A stretch of DNA of 64,000 nucleotides from Pseudomonadota bacterium. GTDB taxonomy: Bacteria > Pseudomonadota > Alphaproteobacteria > Rhizobiales > Pleomorphomonadaceae. A model generated the notes under the pieces. That model ran no database searches. It saw nothing but the letters and a program-made list of their open reading frames with translations, and had not been told where the DNA came from. The DNA is taken from positions 62,001-126,000 of the forward strand of contig JAEZHI010000039.1 of NCBI GenBank assembly GCA_023436885.1. The letters are read 5' to 3'. Made by a program: the position numbers and the translations under genes. This document shows, piece by piece, positions 18,457 through 27,052 of the stretch; the first letter of the stretch is position 1; each line of letters opens with the position of its first letter.

Positions 18457-20040
18457 ATGCTGCGCTTCCTCGCAAGGCTTGCTCTTGTCGTCGTCGGCTG
18501 TGCGATGCTGACCGGACAATGCTTCGCTCACGCCACCCTCATCGGCAGCGAACCCGCCGAGGGCGCCATCGTCGCCTCGGCGCCCGGCACCGTGAGGCTT
18601 TCCTTCAATGAGCCGGTCACGCCCCTCGCTTTCAAGCTCTTCGACCCAGCCGGCGAGAGCATCGACCTCACGCCAGCGGCGCAGGACAGCGACATCGTCA
18701 TCGAGCTGCCGGCTGCTCGTGGTGAGGGCACCTATGCCCTGAGCTGGCGCGTCGCTTCGGCTGATGGCCATCCGATCGGAGGCACGGCGACATTTTCCGT
18801 AGGTCGCGCCAGCCATCGCGTCGCTGCAGAAAGTGGAATGTCGGATGCGATGGTGTTCCTCATCTGGGCGGCGCGGATCGGTGTCTATATCGGCTGGATC
18901 GGCGGCGTCGGCGGAGTTTTCTTTCTGACGGTTGTCGCCGAAGGAAAGCGCCCAGTTGTGGCGGATCGCGCGATTGCGGCCCTTCTCGTTGTCGGCGCCG
19001 TTGCAACGGCACTGTCTTTCGGCTTGCAGGGGATCGACGAACTCGGCAAGGGCCTAGCCGGTCTCGGTGACGCAACCGCTTGGAAGACCGGCCTGAAGTC
19101 TCCGTACGGTGAAACGCTGGGACTCGGCATGGTGGCACTTATCCTTGCCGCCATCGCCCTTCGTCTCTCCGCACGGTCGGGTGCAGCGATTGCTGCGTCT
19201 ATCGGACTTGTCACTATCGCGTTCGCCCTGACGCTAAGTGGACACGCTAGTACGGCGGCTCCAATTTGGCTGGCGCGCCCTGTCATCGCTTTTCATGGTG
19301 CAGCGGCGATGGCATGGGGTGGCTCGTTGCTTCCCTTGCTGATCCTCGTGGCGACGCGCCATGAAACTGCCGGTCGAACTGCCATTCGGCTGTCCAGCCT
19401 GTTGCTGCCGACCGTTGCCGTGTTGGCCCTGTCCGGCCTGATGCTCGCCTACTTACAGCAGGTGACCGTCGCCAGCCTGACCGGAACGGCTTACGGCCGT
19501 CTATTGGCCGGCAAGCTGGTACTCGTGATCTGCATGCTGGCCATCGGCGCCCTGAACCGAGGCATCCTCGTGCCCCGCGCGGCCGCTGGCGGCGATGCTC
19601 CGTCGCGGCAGTTGCGGCGCGCGCTTGCGGTGGACGTGTGCGTCTTGCTCGCGGTCCTCGCGGTTGTCGCAGGCTGGCGCTTCACACCGCCGCCGCGCAG
19701 CATCGCGGCTGCGGAAGCGGCGCTCCATCATCGTCAGATTCTGCATATTCACGCGGCCAAGGGCATGGCTATGATCCAGCTCACGGATCAAGACGGCCTC
19801 GACATCCGATTGAGCGGCGCCAACGGCCGGCTGCTGCTGGCGCAAGATGTCCGGGTGAGCCTTGCCAATCCCACCGCCGGCATTGAGCCCCTGCAGCGAC
19901 AGGCCACACGCATCGAGGATGGCCACTGGCGTGTCGACGGGCTTGCGTTCCCAGTTGGTGGTGCGTGGACCGTCCGGCTCAACGTGCTGATCAGCGATTT
20001 CGAAAGCCTACCTCTCGAAGGGACGCTGACCGTTCCCTGA
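18457..20040 (+). CDS. CopC-CopD fusion copper importer (YcnJ-like)
   Basis: A membrane protein of 527 residues joining two domains. After the signal peptide, the CopC domain begins with a mature His (AHATLIGSEPAEGAIV) and contains the second typical segment LSWRVASADGHPIGGTATF, giving the copper-binding His pair. From about residue 125, some eight transmembrane helices form the CopD domain. A C-terminal extracytoplasmic beta region follows (about residues 420-527, with HHRQILHIHAAKGMAMIQL), also rich in His and Met. ATG 18457 has AAGGAT upstream; the frame extends back to 18403 without a better start. CopD proteins are thought to import copper. Confidence 0.9.
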   Translation: MLRFLARLALVVVGCAMLTGQCFAHATLIGSEPAEGAIVASAPGTVRLSFNEPVTPLAFKLFDPAGESIDLTPAAQDSDIVIELPAARGEGTYALSWRVASADGHPIGGTATFSVGRASHRVAAESGMSDAMVFLIWAARIGVYIGWIGGVGGVFFLTVVAEGKRPVVADRAIAALLVVGAVATALSFGLQGIDELGKGLAGLGDATAWKTGLKSPYGETLGLGMVALILAAIALRLSARSGAAIAASIGLVTIAFALTLSGHASTAAPIWLARPVIAFHGAAAMAWGGSLLPLLILVATRHETAGRTAIRLSSLLLPTVAVLALSGLMLAYLQQVTVASLTGTAYGRLLAGKLVLVICMLAIGALNRGILVPRAAAGGDAPSRQLRRALAVDVCVLLAVLAVVAGWRFTPPPRSIAAAEAALHHRQILHIHAAKGMAMIQLTDQDGLDIRLSGANGRLLLAQDVRVSLANPTAGIEPLQRQATRIEDGHWRVDGLAFPVGGAWTVRLNVLISDFESLPLEGTLTVP

Positions 20041-20129
20041 GTTGATGCCGTGCATTGTGTCGCCTTGATAGCGGGCGGAACCACGCCCTCCTCCGGCAGT
20101 TTTCTTCAAGGCAGCCGGAGGACCGTCGG

Positions 20130-20945
20130 ATGGCATCGCATACTTTCTGGAAGGGCTATTTAAAGCTGTCGCTCGTCACTTGTCCGGTGACCATGCGGCC
20201 GGCCACCAGCGAGTCCGAGCGCGTTCGCTTTCACGTCCTTAACGCGAAGACGGGCAATCGGATCATCAGTCGCTATGTCGATGCCGAAACCGGCAAGCCG
20301 GTCGACGAAGACGACGAAGTAAAGGGCTACCCAATCGATGAGGACGGCAAGCACGTCGTCCTTGAGGACGACGAGATCGAGGCCGTGGCTCTCGAGAGCA
20401 CGCACACGCTCGATGTCGAGATGTTCGTTCCCTCCGATTCCGTCCCTTGGGTCTATTACGACAAGCCGCACTACCTGCTGCCAAGCGATCCGGTCGGTGA
20501 GGAAGCATTTGCCGTCATTCGCGAGGCCATGGCTTCGACCAAGACGGTGGGCATCTCCCGCCTCGTCCTCTACCGCCGGGAAAGGGCCGTGCTGCTTGAG
20601 GCGCGCGGCAAAGGCATCGTCGTCTGGACGCTGCGCTACGGCGACGAGGTCCGGCCAGAGAAGGACTATTTCGACAAGATCGATGACGACGAGATCGAGC
20701 CGGATTCCCTGATGCTGGTGCAGGAGCTGATCGACAAGAAAACCATGGCCTGGGACCCCAAGATGGTTTCAGACCCGGTCCAGGATAAGCTTCTCGACAT
20801 CATCTCGGCCAAGAAAAAGAAGCGCAAGCGCCCGGCCAAAGCCAAGGCGAGGCCGGAGGCCGCGGAAAAGCCGAGCAACGTCATCAACATCATGGACGCG
20901 CTGCGCAAAAGCGTGGCGTCGGAGAAGAATAGCAAGTCCCGATGA
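20130..20945 (+). CDS. ku: Ku DNA end-binding protein (first copy)
   Basis: Bacterial Ku of 271 residues, which forms a ring on double-strand breaks and recruits ligase D. The start MASHTFWKGYLKLSLVTCPV is typical, as are RFHVLNAKTG, GKPVDEDDEVKGY and the core YYDKPHYLLPSDPVGEEAF. The C-terminus is Lys-rich (AKKKKRKRPAKAKA), as expected for the DNA-threading and LigD-interacting tail. CGGAGGA precedes ATG 20130. It is convergent with ligD (16 bp between stops), so it belongs to the same NHEJ locus though on the opposite strand. Confidence 0.95.
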   Translation: MASHTFWKGYLKLSLVTCPVTMRPATSESERVRFHVLNAKTGNRIISRYVDAETGKPVDEDDEVKGYPIDEDGKHVVLEDDEIEAVALESTHTLDVEMFVPSDSVPWVYYDKPHYLLPSDPVGEEAFAVIREAMASTKTVGISRLVLYRRERAVLLEARGKGIVVWTLRYGDEVRPEKDYFDKIDDDEIEPDSLMLVQELIDKKTMAWDPKMVSDPVQDKLLDIISAKKKKRKRPAKAKARPEAAEKPSNVINIMDALRKSVASEKNSKSR

Positions 20946-20961
20946 GGACGCTCCTTCTCGC

Positions 20962-23511
20962 TTATCCTGCCTTCTTCCGCCTCTTCTTGCCAGTTTCCAG
21001 AGGCACCGCCGCCGCGCGGAAACCTTCCCAGGGATCGGACTTCATGGCGGCCAGTCGCGCCGGCAGGTTCCCGACCGTGAAGTGGGCAGGGCCGATCCCC
21101 GGCTCCAGCTCCTCCCAGCTAATCGGTGTTGAGACCGCCGCGCCGGGTCGCGCGCGGGTCGAATAGGGCGCGACCGCCGTCTGGCCCCGCTGATTGCGGA
21201 GATAGTCGACAAGGATCTTACCGTGCCGCTTTGATTTGGTGATGGTCGCGACAAAACGGTCCGGACTGTCGGACGCCATGGCTTCGGCGAGCGACTTGGT
21301 AAAGGCCTTGATCTCCGGCCACTCGGCCGAAGGCTTCAGCGGCGCAACAACGTGCAAACCCTTGCCGCCGGAGGTCTTCACGAACGGATTGAGTCCGACG
21401 TCCACGAGGCGCTGGCGGACTTCCCGGGCGGCATCGAGCACGGACTGCCAAGGCACATCTTCGCCGGGATCGAGATCCATGATGATGGTATCGGGCCGCT
21501 CCCAATCGCCGACCGTCGAACCCCAAGGATGGATCTCCAGCGCGGCGGACTGCACCAACCCCATCATCCCGTCGAGGTCATTGATGCTCACCCACGGTTC
21601 TTCGCCGGGATCCTTCGGATCGGGAACAGTGACGATATTCGGATTCAGGCCCTTCCAGGCATGCTTTTGGAAGAAGCGCTCGCCGTTGATGCCGTTGGGA
21701 CAGCGCAGAAGAGCCAGGGGGCGACCGACGATATAGGGCCCCATCAGGCGCCATACATCGGCATAGAAGTCCGCCAGCCCTTCCTTGGTGATGCCCTCTT
21801 CGGGCCAATAGAGCCTATCGGGGTGGCTGAGCTTGACGGTGCGATGCTGCGGCTGCGGTGCTTTGGCATTGGCCTTCGGCATTTCACGGATGATCTGCTC
21901 GGCCGGTTTGTCCTCGCGCAGCCCCCGGAAGGAGGCATGGCGGAGGTGACCGTCGGCGGTCCACGCCCGGAATTCCACTTCCGCCACCAAGTCGGGGCGG
22001 ACATACCTGACACCACGCCGCTCATCGGCCGTCAGGGTGTTTTCGAAGGGATTCTCGTCAGCCCTGATATGCTCCAGCTTGGTCTGCAGCGCCTCGGCGA
22101 CGTCGGCGCTAAACCCCGTTCCTACCCGACCGACATGATGCAGCTTGCCATCCTCATAAACGCCGAGCGCCAGCGAGCCGATGGCCTTGCGCGATACGGT
22201 CGAGGGTATATAGCCGCCGATGACAAACTCCTGCCGTGCCGAGCATTTCGACTTCACCCAGCTTTTTGCCCGGCCTGGACGGTAAGGCGCGTCACGCAGC
22301 TTGGAGACGATGCCCTCCAGACTGAGCCGGCAGGCGTGCTGCAGCACCATGGCACCGCTTTCGTCGAGATGGCTGCTGAACCTGATAATACCATTGTCTG
22401 GCGGCACGAGCTTTTCGAGCAGGTTCTTCCGTTCGATCAGCGGCATGCTTCTGAGGTCGTAGCCATCGAGATAGAGGAGATCGAAGACGTAGAAGACGAA
22501 GCGATCGGTTCGGTCGGCGCTGAGGTCAGCCTGAAGCGCCGAGAAATCCGTCGCCCCCGAGGCCGTCTCCACCACCAGTTCGCCGTCGATGATGGCCGAG
22601 CCCATCGGCAGATCTTGGAGGGCCGCCAGGACGCCTTTACCAAACTTCTTGGTCCAGTCCAGTCCGCTGCGGGTCAACAACTTGACCCGTCCGGCTTCGA
22701 TATGTGCGAGAAGGCGATACCCATCGAACTTGATCTCGTGCAGCCACTTCTCGCCCGTCGGCGCGGAAGAGACCAGCGTTGCCAGCATCGGCTCAACGAA
22801 GTCGGGCATCCGCGCCTTCTTGGCTCCCTTGACACCGGCCGGGTCGGGGACATCGGTTCCAATACTCGACTCCGGTTCGGCTGGAGACGATTTGGCTACT
22901 GCAGTGGCTTTCCTGGGCTTGCGCTTCTTTTTCTGCTTCGGAGTGGCATTCTCGGCCACTTCCTCAAGATCGCGGCCAGTTTTCACCGATTCCGGGCGTT
23001 CTTCGAGAATGTCGGCCTCTGTCTCCTCGCGGGCGAACTCATCTTCGCTCTTGATGAGAAGCCAGTTTTCCCGCTTCTCGCCGGGCTTGCCGTGCATGCG
23101 CACGAGATGCCAGCGCCCCGTCAGCTTCTCTCCGGTGAGTTCGAATTCCATATGTCCCTTGGCGTAGCCCTTGTGGGCGTCACCAATCGGTGACCACGTG
23201 CCTCGATCCCAAAGAACCACAGTACCACCGCCATATTGCCCCTTGGGGATCGTGCCTTCGAAGTCACCATATTCCAGCGGGTGATCCTCGACGTGAACGG
23301 CTAGGCGCTTCTCGCCGGGAACGAGGCTTGGTCCTCTCGTCACCGCCCAGCTTTTCAGAACACCATCCATCTCCAGTCGGAAATCGTAATGCAGGCGGGT
23401 GGCATCGTGCTTCTGGACGACGAACGCCCTGCCCTCGGCCGGCGCGACGCTTCCTTCAGGCTCGGAAGTCGATTTGAAATTGCGTTTCTGACGGTAGGTT
23501 TCGAGGGCCAT
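20962..23511 (-). CDS. ligD: ATP-dependent DNA ligase D
   Basis: End-joining enzyme of 849 residues with domains in the order 3'-phosphoesterase (about 25-180), ligase (about 235-540) and primase-polymerase (about 560-840). The phosphoesterase has QKHDATRLHYDFRLEMDGV. The ligase nucleophile is Lys261 in EIKFDGYRLL. The polymerase has the metal-binding DLDPGEDVPW and SGGKGLHVV. A Lys-rich linker (around 192-202) separates the first two domains. ATG 23511 lies 2 bases after the ku2 stop; a TTG at 23517 is possible but less likely. Ku2-LigD on one strand probably forms one operon; all domains needed for mutagenic end joining are present. Confidence 0.95.
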   Translation of the reverse strand: MALETYRQKRNFKSTSEPEGSVAPAEGRAFVVQKHDATRLHYDFRLEMDGVLKSWAVTRGPSLVPGEKRLAVHVEDHPLEYGDFEGTIPKGQYGGGTVVLWDRGTWSPIGDAHKGYAKGHMEFELTGEKLTGRWHLVRMHGKPGEKRENWLLIKSEDEFAREETEADILEERPESVKTGRDLEEVAENATPKQKKKRKPRKATAVAKSSPAEPESSIGTDVPDPAGVKGAKKARMPDFVEPMLATLVSSAPTGEKWLHEIKFDGYRLLAHIEAGRVKLLTRSGLDWTKKFGKGVLAALQDLPMGSAIIDGELVVETASGATDFSALQADLSADRTDRFVFYVFDLLYLDGYDLRSMPLIERKNLLEKLVPPDNGIIRFSSHLDESGAMVLQHACRLSLEGIVSKLRDAPYRPGRAKSWVKSKCSARQEFVIGGYIPSTVSRKAIGSLALGVYEDGKLHHVGRVGTGFSADVAEALQTKLEHIRADENPFENTLTADERRGVRYVRPDLVAEVEFRAWTADGHLRHASFRGLREDKPAEQIIREMPKANAKAPQPQHRTVKLSHPDRLYWPEEGITKEGLADFYADVWRLMGPYIVGRPLALLRCPNGINGERFFQKHAWKGLNPNIVTVPDPKDPGEEPWVSINDLDGMMGLVQSAALEIHPWGSTVGDWERPDTIIMDLDPGEDVPWQSVLDAAREVRQRLVDVGLNPFVKTSGGKGLHVVAPLKPSAEWPEIKAFTKSLAEAMASDSPDRFVATITKSKRHGKILVDYLRNQRGQTAVAPYSTRARPGAAVSTPISWEELEPGIGPAHFTVGNLPARLAAMKSDPWEGFRAAAVPLETGKKRRKKAG

Positions 23512-23513
23512 CG

Positions 23514-24341
23514 TCAACCTGCCTTCCTGCGCGAGCCGGACCGCGACGCCGATTTTTCCTTCGATGGTTTGATCCTGGCACTTTCGCGCAGGGCAGCCAT
23601 GAGGTCGATGACCTTCTCTTCCTTGGGCTCCTTGCGGCGCGGGATCTTCTTGCCTTCGATCTTGGCCTTCACCAGTTCGGCAAGGGCTGCTTCGTAGCGA
23701 TCGTCGAACTTGGTGATATCGAACTTGCCCATCTTGGTGTCGATGATGTGCTCGGCGAGTTCCAGCATCTCACCCTTGATCTTGAGGTCCGGAACCTCAC
23801 GAAACTCGTCCTCGGCCGCCCGGACCTCGTAATCGAAGTTGAGGGTCGTCGCGATCAGTCCGTCGCCATGCGGGCGGATCAGCAGGGTGCGAACACGGCG
23901 GAACAGCAGGGTTTGCGCAATTGCGACGACCTTCTTCGCCCGCAGCCCTTCCCTGATAATGGCATAGGCTTCCTCGGCCACGCGATCGGATGGAGCGAGA
24001 TAATAAGGTTTGTCGAAATAGACATCATCGATCTCACCGCAGCCGATAAAGGCGGACACCGAGAGTGTCTTGTCGCTGTCGGGAACGGCGGCGCTGACCT
24101 CATCTGGTGTCAGCTCGATGTAATTGTTTTCGCTCACCTCATAGCCTTTGACCTGGTCTTCGCGGTCGACCGGCCTCTCGGTCTCGGAGTCTATATACTG
24201 GCGCTCGACGCGATGCCCTGTCGCCCGGTTCAGCGTGTGAAAGACGATGCGTTCGGAGGTGGACGCCGCCGTGTAGAGCGAGACCGGGCAGATCACCTCC
24301 GCGATCTTCAGCACGCCCTTCCAGTTCGCGCGTGGTGCCAT
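23514..24341 (-). CDS. ku: Ku DNA end-binding protein (second copy)
   Basis: A second Ku of 275 residues, starting MAPRANWKGVLKIAEVICPV and containing FHTLNRATGHRVERQYID, YYLAPSDRVAEEAYAIIREG and IIDTKMGKFDITKF. The C-terminus is basic (RSGSRRKAG). It is clearly diverged from the other copy, so this is an old paralogue rather than a recent duplication. It is immediately upstream of ligD with nearly overlapping ends. Rhizobial genomes often carry several Ku paralogues, of which the ligD-linked one is usually the main NHEJ partner. Confidence 0.95.
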   Translation of the reverse strand: MAPRANWKGVLKIAEVICPVSLYTAASTSERIVFHTLNRATGHRVERQYIDSETERPVDREDQVKGYEVSENNYIELTPDEVSAAVPDSDKTLSVSAFIGCGEIDDVYFDKPYYLAPSDRVAEEAYAIIREGLRAKKVVAIAQTLLFRRVRTLLIRPHGDGLIATTLNFDYEVRAAEDEFREVPDLKIKGEMLELAEHIIDTKMGKFDITKFDDRYEAALAELVKAKIEGKKIPRRKEPKEEKVIDLMAALRESARIKPSKEKSASRSGSRRKAG

Positions 24342-24458
24342 GGTATCGTCCTGCTTTCAGCGTCGTTTGCTGAGGCAGAAACTCACCGGCAGGAACTGCG
24401 GTTCCCGGCCACGTCCGCCAACCAACGGCAAACGGAGCGAGCTCGGGTTCGCGAGACC

Positions 24459-24638
24459 TCACTCATCGTTGGGCAGACGGCTCTGTGCTTTAGGGTCAGG
24501 TTCTTGCGCCTTGACCGCGTGTGAACAATCGTTCCGAACGAACGGCTCGACGCCGTAACCGGCAGCGAACTCATGCAGGAAGCACGCCGGAGAGGAATAC
24601 TCGCTCGGCTCAGAATGAAGCTCTTTCTGATCTGACAT
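24459..24638 (-). CDS. Possible small protein, 59 residues
   Basis: A 59-residue open frame starting MSDQKELHSEPSEYSSPACF and containing SSPACFLHEFAAGYG. A Ser-Pro-x-Cys-Phe-x-His-Glu pattern recurs in small, poorly described rhizobial proteins, which is the main reason to list it. A weak AAGG lies upstream. The frame extends to 24689 but that start is less attractive. No function is proposed. It lies between ku2 and the antiporter, in a stretch lacking large genes. Confidence 0.4.
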   Translation of the reverse strand: MSDQKELHSEPSEYSSPACFLHEFAAGYGVEPFVRNDCSHAVKAQEPDPKAQSRLPNDE

Positions 24639-24825
24639 CGCACGCTGCCTTGTCCCAACCCCGTCTGAGCCTCGGATCTTGCGCCGCATGAAGCGTCGAG
24701 GGAAATGGAATTAAGTATTGGTGGTTCAAGATAAATGGTCATGGCCAAAATATCGTGGCGACCATTTGCATGTCTTTCGGGCGTCAAGCGCGGCCGCCGG
24801 CCCATGCTCAATGACGAGCCTGGGG

Positions 24826-25134
24826 CTAGCACCGCTTCAAGCAATCGAGAACCTCGGCGACACTCTGCGGATTGCCACACAAGGTCGCAACAGTCGCCAG
24901 CAGTGCGCCGATGATTGCCGACCGACATACACCCTGCTTGATTTCCATGTGCCGGCAGACTTCGAGAAGGTCGTCATAGGCAAAGCCAAAGCTGGCTCGC
25001 TCCTCAGCGGTCATGGCTTCCACGATTTCATCGCGGGGTTCTCGGATAAAAAAGTCAGGGATGAATGCATTTGAAGATACCTGGCCCCGCTTCGCATGCG
25101 ACCAACGCCGCACGGGACTACAACTGGGCTGCAT
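24826..25134 (-). CDS. Possible small hypothetical protein, 102 residues
   Basis: A 102-residue open frame with a protein-like centre: FIPDFFIREPRDEIVEAMT, then a helical acidic stretch and LLEVCRHMEIKQGVC, ending with hydrophobic helices (IIGALLATVATLCGN). No family recognised. I chose ATG 25134; the frame reaches 25248, but the added segment is AT-rich and looks non-coding. The Shine-Dalgarno is weak. The upstream DNA (25135-25304) is more AT-rich than the backbone, suggesting a promoter or acquired segment. Confidence 0.4.
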   Translation of the reverse strand: MQPSCSPVRRWSHAKRGQVSSNAFIPDFFIREPRDEIVEAMTAEERASFGFAYDDLLEVCRHMEIKQGVCRSAIIGALLATVATLCGNPQSVAEVLDCLKRC

Positions 25135-25304
25135 ATTGATGGTTCCAAGTTTTTTCCGAAATTTATCAAAACAAGTATAAACACATATATAATGTTCATC
25201 CAGTAGAACCAAGATCCAGGCTATATACGCCCAGCCCGACATCAACATGATTTTTAGAATCGAGTATTAATACTGAACGTACCGAGCGAAAAACTGGATT
25301 TTTC

Positions 25305-26822
25305 TTATCCATCAGGCCTTAGTGCCGTCTCTTGTCGGTCAAGATCCGCAACGACCATTTGAAAGGATTCGTCGCCGATCCTTGCCTCCTCGCGCAAGGT
25401 GGCAACCGCCGATCGTGACCGGGCAATCGTTTTGAGGCGCAGAGCGCTGGTGCGGGTTTCCCTTGGATGATTGCCGGAGGACACCGCGGCCAGCGCCTCT
25501 TCATACTCTGTTCTCAGAGAGCGAGTAGCCTCGTCCGGTTCACCGTCAAGCGCGGCAAGCCCTTCCTGCAAAGCGACACGATGGGCCAGCTGCCGCTCCT
25601 CATCCACCGTTCCGTCGTGAGGCAACTGCAGACCAACGATGAGCGGCCTCAGCGTCATGCCCTGCAGAACGAGCGTTCCCAGCACGACCAGGAACGCGGT
25701 CATCTGCATGAAGTCGCGGTAGGGAAAGTCCGCTGGCAGCGCCATCGCCGCGGCCAGCGTGACGATGCCGCGCATGCCGGACCAGCCAACAACCAACCCG
25801 GAACGGCCCGTCGCGCCTTCGGTTTGCAGTCCGAAGATCAGGCGAAAGACCACGCAATGGACCATCACCCAGGCGAGCCGAACCACGATCACACCGAGGA
25901 GGATAGCGCCGCCAACCGTAAGGTACTCGAACAGCTCTTCGCCATTGAGATTTTCAATGATCGGTCGGATCTGCAGACCGATTAACGTGAAAGCCAGCAC
26001 ATTGAGTATGACCGTCGCGGTCTCCCAGACGGCAAATGACGGTATCCGTATGGTGGCCGGTATCCGGTAACCGAACTGCCTGGACAGCGTAGCGCCGAAA
26101 ACAACCACTGCCACAACGGCTGACATTTGCAGGTGATCGACCAGGATCCACAGCCCGAAGGTCGACGCGAATTGGAAAATGACCGAACTGGATGCGTCAG
26201 AAAACCGAGACGTCAGCCAACTGATCGGCCGCGCCGCGAGCCAGCCGATCGCCGCGCCGCCTACCACGGTGATAAGGAAGGTCGGGAGCGTTGCCGAGAC
26301 GCTGAAACTGCCGACGGCGACGGCGCCGACCGCCAGCTTGTAAATCAAGAGTGCCGAGGCGTCGTTCAGCAAACTCTCGCCCTCGAGGATGATCTTCAGA
26401 CGGTAGGGCGGGCGCAGTTGCCGCATCACGGCGAGCGCGGCGACAGCATCGGGTGGGGCCACGAGCGCGCCGAGGGCCAAGGCCGCTGCCCAGGGCAGGT
26501 CCGGAAGAAACAGGCGGGCGACGAGCGCGACCGCAACGGTGGTGAGAGCCACGGCGCCAACGATCATCGACAGGATGGGCAGCCAGTTGGTGCGAAGATC
26601 GCGTAGCGAGGCATCGTGAGCTGCGTCGAGCAAAATAGGCGCCACGAACAAGCACATGATCAGCTCGGGTGACAGATCGAGGCGCGGTACGCCTGGAATC
26701 ATCGCCAGAAGCGCGCCGCCGATTGCCAGCAACGCGGGATAGGGAACGCCAAGGCGCCTTGCCAGCACGGAAAGGACGGTTGCCCCCACGAGAAGCAAAA
26801 GGACGGTTTCAAACAACGCCAT
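25305..26822 (-). CDS. Na+/H+ antiporter, CPA1 family
   Basis: Inner-membrane cation/proton antiporter of 505 residues with about 12 hydrophobic segments in residues 1-400. Family motifs include LGALVAPPDAVAALAVMRQL, LEGESLLNDASALLIYKLAV and GWSGMRGIVTLAAAMALP. The Asp in LLNDAS is the ion-binding residue of CPA1 exchangers. A C-terminal cytosolic helical tail of about 100 residues follows. ATG 26822 is preceded by GGGAGA; the frame extends to 26876. It is divergent from the arginase-like gene. It probably serves pH and sodium homeostasis. Confidence 0.9.
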   Translation of the reverse strand: MALFETVLLLLVGATVLSVLARRLGVPYPALLAIGGALLAMIPGVPRLDLSPELIMCLFVAPILLDAAHDASLRDLRTNWLPILSMIVGAVALTTVAVALVARLFLPDLPWAAALALGALVAPPDAVAALAVMRQLRPPYRLKIILEGESLLNDASALLIYKLAVGAVAVGSFSVSATLPTFLITVVGGAAIGWLAARPISWLTSRFSDASSSVIFQFASTFGLWILVDHLQMSAVVAVVVFGATLSRQFGYRIPATIRIPSFAVWETATVILNVLAFTLIGLQIRPIIENLNGEELFEYLTVGGAILLGVIVVRLAWVMVHCVVFRLIFGLQTEGATGRSGLVVGWSGMRGIVTLAAAMALPADFPYRDFMQMTAFLVVLGTLVLQGMTLRPLIVGLQLPHDGTVDEERQLAHRVALQEGLAALDGEPDEATRSLRTEYEEALAAVSSGNHPRETRTSALRLKTIARSRSAVATLREEARIGDESFQMVVADLDRQETALRPDG

Positions 26823-27052
26823 GCGCAATCTCCCTCGATGCAGTTGCCGGCATATCGACACCGTTGGCTGGCGCAACTCAACCGAGACTTAGCCTGCGTT
26901 TGGCGCGGCGCCAAATCGGCGAGCCCAGCATGGCGAGCCACGTCGCGAGTTAGCGCCTCGCCAGTTTGTGTCGGCGGTTTGGAACGCAAGCCACCTAATT
27001 CGGTTCACTATGGTGCCCAGGGTGAGCGGAGCAGGAGTGGCAGGAGGCGGCG

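Noticed and set aside
21352..23193. Long 613-codon open frame on the plus strand across ligD
   Set aside because: It is antisense to a clear ligD and has no family motifs; high G+C DNA yields such frames opposite real genes.
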